64,000 bases of DNA. It comes from Caldicellulosiruptoraceae bacterium PP1 (GTDB lineage Bacteria > Bacillota > Thermoanaerobacteria > Caldicellulosiruptorales > Caldicellulosiruptoraceae). Below, piece after piece: positions 27,877 to 37,244 of the stretch. Under the pieces are notes generated by a model. It was not told the origin of the DNA. It ran no database searches and saw only the letters and a program-made list of their open reading frames with translations. The position numbers and the translations under genes were made by a program. The stretch spans positions 62,001 through 126,000 of the forward strand of contig JBGGOQ010000005.1 in NCBI GenBank assembly GCA_041320695.1. Reading direction: 5' to 3'. Within the stretch, counting starts at the first letter, position 1; each line of letters begins with the position of its first letter.

Positions 27877-29277
27877 ATGAACAAAATAAAGATAAAGAGA
27901 ACAATAATTATAGCATTTTTAATTGCAATACTTATTGCAACACCTGTTTACTCACAAATTGGTTACGTTATATCACTTGAACAACTAACACAAGAAAAGG
28001 TAGATTACATTAAAACAATATTATCGATGGTTAAAGGCTATTACATAAAGGATTTAACCTATGATGAATTAATTGATAGCATGTTTGATGGGCTTTTTAA
28101 AAACCTTGACAAATATTCAGCATATATGAAACCACAAGAAGCAAATGAGTTTACTCAAAGTGTAAATGGAGAGATTTATGGAATAGGTGTTCAGATAGAA
28201 CAACAAGATGATAACATTGTTGTAATAGCTGTTTTTGATAATACACCTGCAAAAGAAGCTGGTATAAAAGTTGGAGATAAGATAATAGCTGTTAATGGAG
28301 AAAGTTTAATAGGGAAAGATGTAAATTATGCTGCAAGTAAGATAAGAGGATTAGTTGATACAACTGTCACTGTTGATGTACTAAGGGATGGTTCAACTTA
28401 TAGCTTTACAATGATAAGAAGAAAAATTAAGATACCTGTTGTAGAATATAAAATTATTGACAACAAGATTGGGTATATAAAACTATCTCAGTTTACACAA
28501 AATTCATCAGTTGATGTAAAAAATGCTTTAAATGAATTTGATAAGAAGAATATACGAAAGGTAATATTTGATGTTAGAAATAATCCAGGAGGTTATTTGG
28601 ATGAAGTTGTAAAAATGGCTGAATACTTTGTGCCCGAAGGACCAATTGTTACAATTGAGTATAGAGGTAGCAAAGATGAATACAAGTCAAAGAATAAATT
28701 TCCAAAATATAGAGTTGCTGTTTTAGCAAATGAATCAAGTGCTTCTGCATCAGAGATATTTGCTCAAGCAATAAAAGATACTGGCGTTGGAGTAGTAATT
28801 GGTAACAAAACATATGGAAAAGGAACTGTTCAGGTTACTATTCCTGTAAACAAGCCAGGATATATGGTAAAACTTACAGTAGCTAAATATAAATCACCAA
28901 AAGGATATTATGTAGATGGCAAAGGTGTGCAACCTAACATTGTTGTAAATGATGATTCTTTAAAAGATTATGGACCAGATAAGATACTTCCATTATCAGC
29001 AAAGAATAGATACAAAAAAGGAGATACATCGTTAGAAATATTAGCTGCTCAGCAACGATTGTATTATTTAGGATATACTAAAACATTATCAACAACATTA
29101 GATACTGTAACTTTTGAAGCTATAAAGAAATTCCAGAAAGATAATAAACTTACTGTATATGGTGGACTTGATATCTCAACACAAAAGAAGCTTATTGAAA
29201 AATTCAATGAATTTTTAAAAGCTAAGTATGTAGATAAACAATTAAATGAAGCAATTAATTATCTTAACAAAAATTAA
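27877..29277 (+). CDS. S41 C-terminal processing peptidase (CtpA/CtpB-like) with peptidoglycan-binding domain
   Basis: This is a serine peptidase of 466 residues. A signal anchor leads to an N-terminal helical part with YLDEV.DPYS-like NLDKYSAYMKPQEA, then a PDZ domain (about 95-180, GIGVQIEQQDDNIVV). The S41 core has the catalytic Ser in NESSASASEIFAQA and Lys in NKTYGKGTVQ. A C-terminal peptidoglycan-binding domain (LEILAAQQRLYYLGY) completes it. CtpA/CtpB proteases act outside the membrane; in Bacillus CtpB takes part in sigmaK checkpoint signalling. The gene lies 15 bp after the SLH protein gene. Confidence 0.9.
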   Translation: MNKIKIKRTIIIAFLIAILIATPVYSQIGYVISLEQLTQEKVDYIKTILSMVKGYYIKDLTYDELIDSMFDGLFKNLDKYSAYMKPQEANEFTQSVNGEIYGIGVQIEQQDDNIVVIAVFDNTPAKEAGIKVGDKIIAVNGESLIGKDVNYAASKIRGLVDTTVTVDVLRDGSTYSFTMIRRKIKIPVVEYKIIDNKIGYIKLSQFTQNSSVDVKNALNEFDKKNIRKVIFDVRNNPGGYLDEVVKMAEYFVPEGPIVTIEYRGSKDEYKSKNKFPKYRVAVLANESSASASEIFAQAIKDTGVGVVIGNKTYGKGTVQVTIPVNKPGYMVKLTVAKYKSPKGYYVDGKGVQPNIVVNDDSLKDYGPDKILPLSAKNRYKKGDTSLEILAAQQRLYYLGYTKTLSTTLDTVTFEAIKKFQKDNKLTVYGGLDISTQKKLIEKFNEFLKAKYVDKQLNEAINYLNKN

Positions 29278-29296
29278 AATAAAAAATTTATTTTTA

Positions 29297-29325
29297 TTGA
29301 AAATAACTCTGCATAATCATAAAAT
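29297..29325 (+). promoter_or_regulatory. SigmaA-type promoter for mbl operon
   Basis: TTGAAA (29297-29302) and TAAAAT (29320-29325) are 17 bp apart, 42 bp upstream of the mbl ATG. Confidence 0.55.
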
Positions 29326-29367
29326 ATAATTATTGAAGTATCATTTATACGAAAGGAAAGGTTTTTT

Positions 29368-30387
29368 ATGAGATTTAGCACAGATATTGGTATAGATTTA
29401 GGTACAGCAACAGTTCTTGTTTATGTTAAGGGTAAAGGCATTGTTCTTAAAGAACCATCGGTTGTTGCTATTGAACAATCAACAAGACAAGTGCTAGCTG
29501 TTGGTGAAGAAGCAAGAAGAATGATAGGTAGAACACCTGGTAATATAATTGCAATAAGACCTTTAAGAGATGGCGTAATATCAGATTATGAAGTAACAGA
29601 AGCAATGCTTAAATATTTCCTTGGCAAAGTATTAGGGAAAAGGGTATGGTTTAAACCAAGAGTTGTTGTTTGTGTTCCATCAGGAGTTACTGAGGTTGAA
29701 AAAAGAGCTGTTTTAGATGCAACTTATGAAGCAGGTGCTAAAAATACATTTTTGATAGAAGAACCAATTGCTGCTGCAATAGGAGCAGGCCTCGATATAT
29801 CAAAACCAGTTGGAAGTATGGTTATCGACATAGGTGGAGGAACAACAGATATTGCAGTAATATCTTTAGGTGGTTCTGTAGTTTCAGAATCAATAAAAGT
29901 TGCAGGGGATAAATTTGATGATGCAATTATCCGATATATAAGAAAGAAACATAATGTTGCTATTGGTGAAAGAACAGCAGAAGAATTAAAAATAAATATT
30001 GGTTGTGCCTATAAAAAACCAAAAATGGAAACGATGGATGTTAGAGGCAGAAGCCTTTTAACAGGGTTGCCAAAAATAATTTCAGTAACATCAGATGAAA
30101 TGCTTTTAGCTTTAGATGAGCCAGTATCAAGTATAGCTGAAGCAGTTCATAGAGTATTAGAAAATACTCCACCAGAGCTTGCTGCAGACATTACTTCAAC
30201 TGGTATTGTTATGACTGGCGGAGGAAGCTTGCTATGGGGGCTTGACAAACTAATATCAGAAAGAACAGGAATAAATGTGAGAGTAGCAGATGATCCTGTT
30301 TCATGCGTTGCCTTAGGTACTGGTAAGGCACTTGAAAGTTTAGATTTTTTGGCCTCTTCGTTAATAAAAGATCCAAGAGTTAGATAA
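29368..30387 (+). CDS. mbl: MreB-like actin homologue (Mbl)
   Basis: This cytoskeletal ATPase guides lateral cell-wall synthesis. The 339-residue protein has the actin-fold phosphate loops [17 protein letters not shown] and [18 protein letters not shown], the adenosine motif [12 protein letters not shown], and [17 protein letters not shown] call it Mbl rather than MreB because flhO- and flhP-like genes follow at once, as in Bacillus. ATG 29368 follows GAAAGGAAAGG. Confidence 0.88.
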   Translation: MRFSTDIGIDLGTATVLVYVKGKGIVLKEPSVVAIEQSTRQVLAVGEEARRMIGRTPGNIIAIRPLRDGVISDYEVTEAMLKYFLGKVLGKRVWFKPRVVVCVPSGVTEVEKRAVLDATYEAGAKNTFLIEEPIAAAIGAGLDISKPVGSMVIDIGGGTTDIAVISLGGSVVSESIKVAGDKFDDAIIRYIRKKHNVAIGERTAEELKINIGCAYKKPKMETMDVRGRSLLTGLPKIISVTSDEMLLALDEPVSSIAEAVHRVLENTPPELAADITSTGIVMTGGGSLLWGLDKLISERTGINVRVADDPVSCVALGTGKALESLDFLASSLIKDPRVR

Positions 30388-30400
30388 ATGAGGGGATAAT

Positions 30401-31174
30401 ATGATTAGAGGGATTTATACATCAGCAAGTGGAATGATATTAAACCAAAAGGTTATGGATATTACAGCAAACAATATGGCAAATGTTGATACAACAGGTT
30501 ACAAAAAAGACATAGCACAGATTGAAAGTTTTTCAAAGATACTTGCAAAAAGAATAAATGATAGAACTATTGATTCTCCAGATGGATCTATTGGTTATAT
30601 GTCATTAGGTGCTGATGTATCACGTATTTATACAGATACTTCTGAAGGGTTACTCAAAAAAACTGATCAACCATTAGAACTTGCAATTAAAGGAGAAGGA
30701 TTTTTTACAGTAGAAAAGATAAACCCACAAACAAATACTGCAGAAAGATTTTTGACACGAAATGGTGCATTTACATTAAACCAAAATGGCGAACTTGTTA
30801 CATTGGATGGATACAGGGTTTTGGGCCAAAACGGTAGTATAAAGTTAAATAGTACTTCTAACATTAGAATTGATAAACAAGGTAATATTTATCAAAATAA
30901 TCAATTGGTTGATAAATTGCTTATTATAAATATTGATAGTAAAGAAAGTCTTGCTAAAGTGGGTAATAATCTTTTTATGATAAATGGGAATGCAAATCCA
31001 GTGCAATTTTCTGGAGAAGTTTTACAAGGGTATCTTGAAGGCTCAAATGTTAATGCTATTCAAGAGATGGTAAATATGATTAGCTTATTAAGAAATTATG
31101 AAAGTAATCAAAAAGCTTTTACAATACAAGATGAAACACTTCAAAAAGCAGTAAATGAAATTGCAAGAAAATAA
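30401..31174 (+). CDS. flhO: Flagellar rod/hook-basal body protein (FlhO/FlgF-like)
   Basis: This 257-residue axial flagellar protein has the N-terminal motif GIYTSASGMILNQKVMDITA.NMANVDTTGYKKD, a central beta domain (LELAIKGEGFFTVE), and the C-terminal coiled-coil segment EMVNMISLLRNYESNQKAFT. It is probably a distal rod component exported by the flagellar type III system. AGGGGATA precedes ATG 30401. It is 14 bp after mbl and 22 bp before its paralogue. Confidence 0.85.
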   Translation: MIRGIYTSASGMILNQKVMDITANNMANVDTTGYKKDIAQIESFSKILAKRINDRTIDSPDGSIGYMSLGADVSRIYTDTSEGLLKKTDQPLELAIKGEGFFTVEKINPQTNTAERFLTRNGAFTLNQNGELVTLDGYRVLGQNGSIKLNSTSNIRIDKQGNIYQNNQLVDKLLIINIDSKESLAKVGNNLFMINGNANPVQFSGEVLQGYLEGSNVNAIQEMVNMISLLRNYESNQKAFTIQDETLQKAVNEIARK

Positions 31175-31196
31175 ACTTAAGGAGGAAGTATAAAAA

Positions 31197-32000
31197 ATGA
31201 TGAGAGCATTGTACTCAGCAGCATTAGGAATGAAAGCTCAGCAGACAAATGTAGATATTGTTTCAAATAATCTTGCTAATGTTAATACAATTTCATTTAA
31301 AAAAGACAAGGCTGAGTTTAAAGATTTACTTTATGAAACTTTATCACGTGCTGATGTTGTTGCAGGTGATGGTAAGCCAGTGAATCTTCAAATAGGCCAT
31401 GGAACAACTATTTCTGCAATTTCAAAAAACTTTACTGAAGGTAACTTGGAAAGAACAGAAAATCCTTTAGATTTAGCTATACAAGGAGAAGGATTTTTTG
31501 TAGTTTCAACTCCAAATGGACCTAAATACACACGAGATGGTTCTTTTAAGGTTTCAAATGCAGATGGACAAATAAAACTTGTAACCTCGGAAGGTTATTC
31601 TGTTTTAGCAGAAGGAGATACAGAAATTGTTTTGCCAGAAACTGCTATATCAAGCATCAATATTGACGAAACAGGTAGAATAACATATAAGGATGCAGAT
31701 GGAAACATTCAGGATTCCGGCTTGAAAATTAAAGTTGTAAAGTTTATAAACCCACAAGGATTATTGGCTGAAGGGAAAAATCTTTATTCACCTTCTGCAG
31801 CATCTGGTGAAGCTGTTTCTGAAGAAGAATCAGAAGGCGTAAAGAGTCGGATATTACAAGGATTTTTAGAGATGTCTAATGTACAGGTAGTTGAGGAAAT
31901 GGTAAAACTTATTGTTGCTCAAAGAGCTTATGAAATAAATTCAAAAGCAATACAAACTGCTGATGATATGCTTTCTATGGCAAATAATCTAAAAAGATAA
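31197..32000 (+). CDS. flhP: Flagellar distal rod protein (FlhP/FlgG-like)
   Basis: This 267-residue axial flagellar protein starts MRALYSAALGMKAQQTNVDIVSNNLANVNT, has LDLAIQGEGFFVVSTPNGPKYTRDG in the middle, and ends EEMVKLIVAQRAYEINSKAIQTADDML, all typical of FlgG. AAGGAGGAAG precedes the start (MM; ATG 31197 or 31200). It forms the flagellar part of the mbl cluster together with the upstream FlgF-type gene and a downstream rod-binding protein. Confidence 0.88.
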   Translation: MMRALYSAALGMKAQQTNVDIVSNNLANVNTISFKKDKAEFKDLLYETLSRADVVAGDGKPVNLQIGHGTTISAISKNFTEGNLERTENPLDLAIQGEGFFVVSTPNGPKYTRDGSFKVSNADGQIKLVTSEGYSVLAEGDTEIVLPETAISSINIDETGRITYKDADGNIQDSGLKIKVVKFINPQGLLAEGKNLYSPSAASGEAVSEEESEGVKSRILQGFLEMSNVQVVEEMVKLIVAQRAYEINSKAIQTADDMLSMANNLKR

Positions 32001-32012
32001 GAGGGATAATGA

Positions 32013-32339
32013 ATGAATAACATTAATGCTGTTGGGAGCAATCTCTCGAACTTTGATACATCTATACTTGAAAAAGCATACAATGAAAAAGACAAAGAAA
32101 AATTAAAAGATCTTTGTAATCAATTTGAAAGTTTGTTGTTATCACAGGTTTTTAAAGAAATGAGGCAATCAATACCCAAATCTGATTTAATCAAAACTGG
32201 TATTGCTGATGATATTTTTAATGAAATGTTTATTGATGAGGTTTCTCAAAAATCTTCCGAACAAGGTGGAATTGGTCTAAGTAAAATGCTATATGATGCA
32301 ATGGTAAGACGACTAGATAATCAATATAAGATTAAGTAA
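32013..32339 (+). CDS. FlgJ-type rod-binding protein (no muramidase domain)
   Basis: This 108-residue protein corresponds to the N-terminal rod-binding domain of FlgJ. Its motif is CNQFESLLLSQVFKEMRQSIPK, then GIADDIFNEMFIDEVSQKSSEQGGIGLSKMLYD. The peptidoglycan-hydrolase half of proteobacterial FlgJ is absent, as usual in Firmicutes. It probably caps or guides rod assembly. The start is ATG 32013; ATG 32009 in another frame stops at once. Confidence 0.85.
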   Translation: MNNINAVGSNLSNFDTSILEKAYNEKDKEKLKDLCNQFESLLLSQVFKEMRQSIPKSDLIKTGIADDIFNEMFIDEVSQKSSEQGGIGLSKMLYDAMVRRLDNQYKIK

Positions 32340-32393
32340 AATATATGTTTATTTTTTTGGATGTTATAACTTACCATAAAATTTAAAAAATAG

Positions 32394-32420
32394 AAGCAGG
32401 GTACTAGTACCCTGCTTTCT
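32394..32420. terminator. Bidirectional terminator between flgJ-like gene and chemoreceptor
   Basis: AAGCAGGGTAC and GTACCCTGCTT pair with almost no loop (TA); T-rich sequence follows on the plus strand and A-rich sequence precedes. Confidence 0.75.
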
Positions 32421-33688
32421 TATTTGATTTTGTATTTTTTAAGTTTCTTTTCGAGCTGGTTAACTAATTCTTGTAAAGATGAAGCAGAATACTTCATTTC
32501 GGAGATTGCATTCAATTGGCTTTCTGTTGTTGCTGCCACTTCTTGAGACGCTGCTGCAGTTTCTTGAGAAACAGAAGATATTGATTCAATAGATTTTATA
32601 ACAGCATTTCTTGCTTCTTCCATTCGCTTTAGGGTTGAATCTACAACCTCAATTTTATTTACAATATTATTTATTTCTTCTGAGATGCTCATAAATGCCT
32701 TTTCGGTTTGGTTAACAGCACTTTTTTGTTCATCAGCAGCTGCTTTTATATCGTCAATAATCTTTATAGTATTATCAGTTTCCTCAACAATTACCTCAAC
32801 AATTGTATTTATTTCATCAGCCGCTTTCTTACTTTGATCTGCAAGTTTTCTTACCTCATCAGCAACAACTGCAAAACCTTTTCCTGCTTCACCTGCTCTT
32901 GCAGCTTCAATTGCTGCATTTAATGCAAGAAGATTTGTTTGCTCAGCTATTGTATTTATTGTTTCAACAAATTTTGTAATTTCTTTTATCTTATCTGTAA
33001 ATGACTGAACAACTTCTGTAACCTTTTGAGCAGTATTTGAACTAATTTCAGATTTTTCTCTAAGGATGCTTATTGTATCAACACCTTGATTATTTAAAAC
33101 TTCAATCTTATTTGTTTCATTAATAACTGTATTATAACTTTCTGAAACAGCATTTATTTGTTCAGAAAGATTATTTACAAGTATAACGCCTTGCTGAGCT
33201 TCTTCTGCTTGTTGAGATGCTCCTTTTGCAATTTCATCAATAGTTTTTGAGATTTCCTCAACAGCCGATGATGCATCTTGGGCAGTTTTAGTAACTTTAT
33301 TTGATGCACCAATTATAGCATTTGATAAATTAAAAAACTCTTCAATTAAACTCTTTATATCTGACAAAACAATATTTACACCTGAAGCAACTCTTTGAAT
33401 ATTTCCAAATTCTTTTGAAGATAATAGTTTGCTATAATCACCATTTTTTATCAATTCAACATCTTTTTCTAATTTTTCAATTAATTTATTTAACTGAATA
33501 CCAGCAACAATTACTGAAATAACAATTGCAAAAAGAAATGATAAAGTAGCAACAACAATTGATATAAATTTGAAGTTTTTTGGCATTAAAAAGCCAAGTA
33601 GAGTGTCAATAACAATAATACAACCAATGACAACATATGTAAGATTAATACCACCAGTTTTTTGACTGTTCTGATTATTATTAGCCAT
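32420..33688 (-). CDS. Methyl-accepting chemotaxis protein without a large sensor domain
   Basis: This 422-residue chemoreceptor has two adjacent N-terminal membrane helices ([20 protein letters not shown] and [20 protein letters not shown]) with almost nothing outside the membrane, then a HAMP-like stretch and a long signalling coiled coil. The hairpin tip is [40 protein letters not shown]. Without an outer ligand domain it may sense a membrane or cytoplasmic cue such as energy state or temperature; that is inferred. ATG 33688 follows GGAGGATTGAAGT. On the minus strand upstream, TTGACA is followed 17 bp later by ATTATA. Confidence 0.88.
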   Translation of the reverse strand: MANNNQNSQKTGGINLTYVVIGCIIVIDTLLGFLMPKNFKFISIVVATLSFLFAIVISVIVAGIQLNKLIEKLEKDVELIKNGDYSKLLSSKEFGNIQRVASGVNIVLSDIKSLIEEFFNLSNAIIGASNKVTKTAQDASSAVEEISKTIDEIAKGASQQAEEAQQGVILVNNLSEQINAVSESYNTVINETNKIEVLNNQGVDTISILREKSEISSNTAQKVTEVVQSFTDKIKEITKFVETINTIAEQTNLLALNAAIEAARAGEAGKGFAVVADEVRKLADQSKKAADEINTIVEVIVEETDNTIKIIDDIKAAADEQKSAVNQTEKAFMSISEEINNIVNKIEVVDSTLKRMEEARNAVIKSIESISSVSQETAAASQEVAATTESQLNAISEMKYSASSLQELVNQLEKKLKKYKIK

Positions 33689-33859
33689 ACTTCAATCCTC
33701 CAGTTTAAATGAGTTTATTAATATTATTATAATATAAAATTCGACTATTTTGTCAAAAATCCTTTATAAAATGTCTTAATAAAAACAATATGTTTAAACA
33801 CTAAGAAAAAAAACAATAATTAATAATGAAAATTTTATATTGAGTTAAGGAGAGTAGAG

Positions 33860-35116
33860 ATGCCAAAATATTTGATTGAAGGTGGGAGAAAATTAAGTGG
33901 TTCAATAAGACTGCATGGAGCAAAAAATGCAATTCTTCCAATAATGGCTGCAGCAATATTATCAGATAAGCCAATACTTATTGAAGATGTTTTACCGCTT
34001 GAAGATATAAAGGTATTAAATAACATTATGGAAATAATAGGCGTAAATACAAAATTAGATGAGACCAGTAGTACAATTCAAATACAAAATTTAGGTATTA
34101 AAAACACAAATGTTAGTACTCAATTAGTAAATAAATTAAGAGCCTCTATTTTATTGCTTGGTAGTATACTTGCAAGAGAAAAAAAGGTTTCGATTGTACT
34201 TCCTGGTGGGTGCAATATTGGAGCAAGGCCAATTGATTTGCACATTAAAGGATTAAGTCTTTTAGGTGCAGAAATAAAGATTAATCAAGGGATTATAGAA
34301 GCAAAAGCCAAAAAGTTAAGAGGAAATAAAATTTATCTTGATTTTCCTTCAGTTGGGGCAACAGAAAATATAATGATAGCTGCAACGTATGCTGAGGGTG
34401 AAACCATAATAGAAAATGCAGCAACAGAGCCTGAGATTGTTTGTCTTGCTAATTTTCTGAATACATTAGGTGCAAAAATTTGGGGTGCAGGCACAGACAC
34501 AATAAGAATAATTGGTGTTGACAGTTTAAACGGTGGAACATTTGCACCAATACCTGATAGAATTGAAGCAGGAACATATATGGCATTGGTTTCAGCAACT
34601 GGAGGAAATATTAGAATAGAAAATGTAATAATAGATCATATAAGATCAATTATTGCAAAATTGAGTGAATGTGGTGTCAAAGTAACTGAAGGTGAAAACT
34701 ATGTTGTTGTGAATGCACAGGAAAAACTAAAGGCAACAGACATAAAAACATTACCTTATCCGGGATTTCCCACTGACATGCAAGCACAAATAATGGCAAT
34801 GTTAACATGTGCTAAAGGAACAAGTATGATAATAGAAACAATATTTGAGAACAGATATCAACACGCTTGTGAACTTGTGAAAATGGGTGCTAATATAAAA
34901 ATTGATGGTAGAGTAGCTATTGTAGAAGGAGTAAAAAAGTTATCAGGCACAAATGTAAAGGCACAAGATTTACGAGGTGGAGCAGCACTTGTAATAGCAG
35001 GCCTTATTGCTGATGGAATAACTGAGGTGGATGAAATTAATCATATTGATAGAGGCTATTATAATATGGACAAGATAATAAATAGTATTGGAGGTAAGAT
35101 AGAAAGAATTGACTAG
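33860..35116 (+). CDS. murA: UDP-N-acetylglucosamine 1-carboxyvinyltransferase
   Basis: MurA transfers enolpyruvate from PEP to UDP-GlcNAc, the first committed step of peptidoglycan synthesis. The 418-residue protein has the inside-out alpha/beta barrel plan. It has GARKLSG-like GGRKLSGSIRLHGAKNA at the N-terminus, the catalytic Cys in LPGGCNIGARPIDLH (the fosfomycin target), and YPGFPTDMQAQIMA. AAGGAGAGTAGAG precedes ATG 33860. Its last codons contain the -35 element of the zinc operon promoter. Confidence 0.95.
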   Translation: MPKYLIEGGRKLSGSIRLHGAKNAILPIMAAAILSDKPILIEDVLPLEDIKVLNNIMEIIGVNTKLDETSSTIQIQNLGIKNTNVSTQLVNKLRASILLLGSILAREKKVSIVLPGGCNIGARPIDLHIKGLSLLGAEIKINQGIIEAKAKKLRGNKIYLDFPSVGATENIMIAATYAEGETIIENAATEPEIVCLANFLNTLGAKIWGAGTDTIRIIGVDSLNGGTFAPIPDRIEAGTYMALVSATGGNIRIENVIIDHIRSIIAKLSECGVKVTEGENYVVVNAQEKLKATDIKTLPYPGFPTDMQAQIMAMLTCAKGTSMIIETIFENRYQHACELVKMGANIKIDGRVAIVEGVKKLSGTNVKAQDLRGGAALVIAGLIADGITEVDEINHIDRGYYNMDKIINSIGGKIERID

Positions 35117-35137
35117 TCGATTAATTTTTTTTATAAT
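35109..35137 (+). promoter_or_regulatory. Promoter of the Fur-family/zinc uptake operon
   Basis: TTGACT (35109-35114, inside the murA end) and TATAAT (35132-35137) are 17 bp apart. The predicted start site falls at the left edge of the operator at 35149-35163. Confidence 0.65.
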
Positions 35138-35148
35138 TAATATGCAAA

Positions 35149-35163
35149 TGCAAATAATTTGCA
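35149..35163. promoter_or_regulatory. 7-1-7 Fur/Zur-type operator
   Basis: TGCAAAT-A-ATTTGCA is a perfect inverted repeat with one central base, the same geometry as Fur boxes (TGATAATNATTATCA). An extra TGCAAAT overlaps its left end at 35143-35149. It sits just downstream of the -10, where a bound repressor would block transcription. Autoregulation by the Fur-family gene it precedes is inferred. Confidence 0.6.
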
Positions 35164-35179
35164 AATGGGGTTAATTATA

Positions 35180-35620
35180 ATGAATAATATACAAAAAAAT
35201 GATATTGATAAAATTCTAAAACAATATGATTTAAAGGTTACAACAAAAAGGATTTATGTTTTATTTGAATTTTTGAATAACAATAAAAGTATTAGTGCTG
35301 AAGAAGTTTATATTAATTTAAACTCTAAAGGTATAAAGATTAATTTGGCAACTGTTTATAGAATAATTGAAATATTTGTTCAAAAAGGACTATTGGTTAA
35401 AAGTTGTATTGTTGATAGAAAATGCTTATACCATATCAAAGATAAAGAACATTATCATTTTTTTGTTTGTATTAAATGTAATAAAAAAAGTGAAATAAAT
35501 CAATGTTTTATTGAGGAGATTGAAATGAGCCTTAAACAAAAAAATTACACTGTTTTATCTCATAATATGGAAATATATGGCATATGTGATTTGTGTGGAG
35601 GTAGCAATAATGAAGATTAG
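35180..35620 (+). CDS. Fur-family metal regulator, probably Zur
   Basis: This 146-residue protein has a winged-helix DNA-binding N-terminus (TTKRIYVLFEFLNNNKSISAEE, NLATVYRIIEIFVQKGLL) and a C-terminal dimerisation domain with a regulatory site around KEHYHFFVCIKCNKK. Structural zinc Cys pairs are CIKC and CDLC. Its position as first gene before znuACB-like genes suggests zinc-responsive repression (Zur) rather than iron or peroxide sensing. I start it at ATG 35180 behind a weak TGGGG; ATG 35165 in the same frame overlaps the operator. It overlaps the start of the next gene by 11 bp. Confidence 0.82.
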   Translation: MNNIQKNDIDKILKQYDLKVTTKRIYVLFEFLNNNKSISAEEVYINLNSKGIKINLATVYRIIEIFVQKGLLVKSCIVDRKCLYHIKDKEHYHFFVCIKCNKKSEINQCFIEEIEMSLKQKNYTVLSHNMEIYGICDLCGGSNNED

Positions 35621-36467
35621 AAAATTTTTTATCATTTCTTTCTTATTAATTTTTAGTTTAATATTTACGTCTTGTAAACAACAGACAACACAAAAAAGTA
35701 TATGGACAACAATATACCCTATTTATTCTATAACAAAGATTATTGCTCAAGATAAAATAGAAGTATACAAGGTTATAAAAGATGGTGCTGAGGTTCATTC
35801 ATTTGAGCCAACAACAAAAGACATTGCAAAAATGTCAGATTCTCTTGGTGTTTTTTATATAGGACTAATTGATGATTGGGCAAAAAAATCTTTAGATGGA
35901 ACCCAAACAAAGGTCTATAAAGTATCAAAAGGTATTGATATTCAAAACTATGATCCACATATATGGAATTCACCAAAAAATGCGATTATTTTAGCAAAAA
36001 ACATTAAAGATGCCTTATCACAAATTGATAAAGATAATGCCTTATTCTATCAAAAGAATTTTTACAAATTTCAAAAAGAAATGTTATCTATTGATAAAGA
36101 GTTAAAAAAAATATCTTTAAAAGCAAAAAATAAAGTTTTTTTAATATCTCATCCTTCTTTTGGATATTTGGCAAATGAGTATAATTTAGTTCAATATTCA
36201 ATTACAGGATTAAACGAAGAAGAAGAACCTTCTCCTGCTAAAATTAGAGAGATTATTAAATTAATAAAACAAAAGAATATTAGGTATCTTTTATATGATC
36301 CAAACGAAAATATTAATATCATAAAGCCTATTATTAATGAAACAAAGATAAAGACAGTAGAAGTTTATGGAATGGGTGTTAGCTCTTCTGATATGTCAAA
36401 AAATCAAACATATATTGGTTTAATGAAAAAAAATCTTTTGGCAATTAAGAAAGCATTGCTTGAGTAA
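35610..36467 (+). CDS. znuA: Zinc ABC transporter substrate-binding lipoprotein
   Basis: This cluster A-I metal-binding lipoprotein has about 285 residues. The signal is FFIISFLLIFSLIFTSCKQQ with the lipid Cys in FTSC. Candidate metal ligands are the His in GAEVHSFEP, in YDPHIWNSP and in LISHPSFGYLANEY, plus a C-terminal Asp near LLYDPNENINI. The His-rich loop of some ZnuA proteins is missing. ATG 35610 follows GGAGGTAGC inside the regulator gene. Zinc rather than manganese is inferred from the operon. Confidence 0.85.
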   Translation: MKIRKFFIISFLLIFSLIFTSCKQQTTQKSIWTTIYPIYSITKIIAQDKIEVYKVIKDGAEVHSFEPTTKDIAKMSDSLGVFYIGLIDDWAKKSLDGTQTKVYKVSKGIDIQNYDPHIWNSPKNAIILAKNIKDALSQIDKDNALFYQKNFYKFQKEMLSIDKELKKISLKAKNKVFLISHPSFGYLANEYNLVQYSITGLNEEEEPSPAKIREIIKLIKQKNIRYLLYDPNENINIIKPIINETKIKTVEVYGMGVSSSDMSKNQTYIGLMKKNLLAIKKALLE

Positions 36468-36480
36468 GGGAGTATATTAT

Positions 36481-37242
36481 ATGATAATGATTAAAAATGT
36501 TTCCTATGATATTGGTGAAAAGAGGATACTTAATGAAATTTCTGTGGATATAAAGGATGGGAGATTCACAGCTATTGTTGGCCCCAATGGTTCTGGTAAA
36601 AGTACTCTGTTAAATATAATAGCTGGCATTTATAAACCTACAAAAGGCCAAGTAATAATTTTTGACAAGAGAGAATTATCAAAAAAGGATAGAGTGAAAA
36701 TCTCATATGTTCAGCAAAAAGCTACCAGTTTTAACATGTCATTTCCTATAAGCGTGTTAGAAGCAACATTACTTGGTTTGGTACCTAAGAAAAAATTATT
36801 CCAAAGATATAGTAAAAATGATATTGAAAAAGCAAAAGAAATACTTGAAATGTTAGAACTATACCAATATAAAGATAAATCCTTAGGTAAATTATCAGGA
36901 GGTCAACAACAAAGAGTGTTTATTGCAAGAGCATTAATTTCAGAACCTCAACTACTTTTATTAGATGAACCAACTGTAGGAATAGATTCAAAATCAGAGG
37001 AGATTCTATATAGTATTCTTGCAAAGATTAAAGAAAAAGGGACAACAATAGTTATGGTAACACATGATATCTTCGCAGTTACGAAAAATGCTGATGAAGT
37101 AATTTGTATGGGGGAAGGGCAGATATATACAGCGTGCAGTATAAATGATTTTTCTCCTTCAAAGTATGAAAAACTCTATAAATATGATGTTAAAAAGCTA
37201 TCACATAAACATTCACATTACCATGTAAAAAAGGATGATTAA
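36481..37242 (+). CDS. znuC: Zinc ABC transporter ATPase
   Basis: This ABC ATPase of about 253 residues has Walker A (VGPNGSGKSTLL), a Q-loop in ISYVQQKATSF, the signature LSGGQQQRVFIARAL, Walker B (LLLLDEPTVGID) and the H-loop MVTHD. The C-terminus is His-rich (LSHKHSHYHVKKDD), which could help sense or bind zinc. ATG 36481 follows AAGGGAG; the longer frame from 36460 overlaps the previous gene. The permease gene begins 2 bp after its stop. Confidence 0.92.
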   Translation: MIMIKNVSYDIGEKRILNEISVDIKDGRFTAIVGPNGSGKSTLLNIIAGIYKPTKGQVIIFDKRELSKKDRVKISYVQQKATSFNMSFPISVLEATLLGLVPKKKLFQRYSKNDIEKAKEILEMLELYQYKDKSLGKLSGGQQQRVFIARALISEPQLLLLDEPTVGIDSKSEEILYSILAKIKEKGTTIVMVTHDIFAVTKNADEVICMGEGQIYTACSINDFSPSKYEKLYKYDVKKLSHKHSHYHVKKDD

Positions 37243-37244
37243 AT

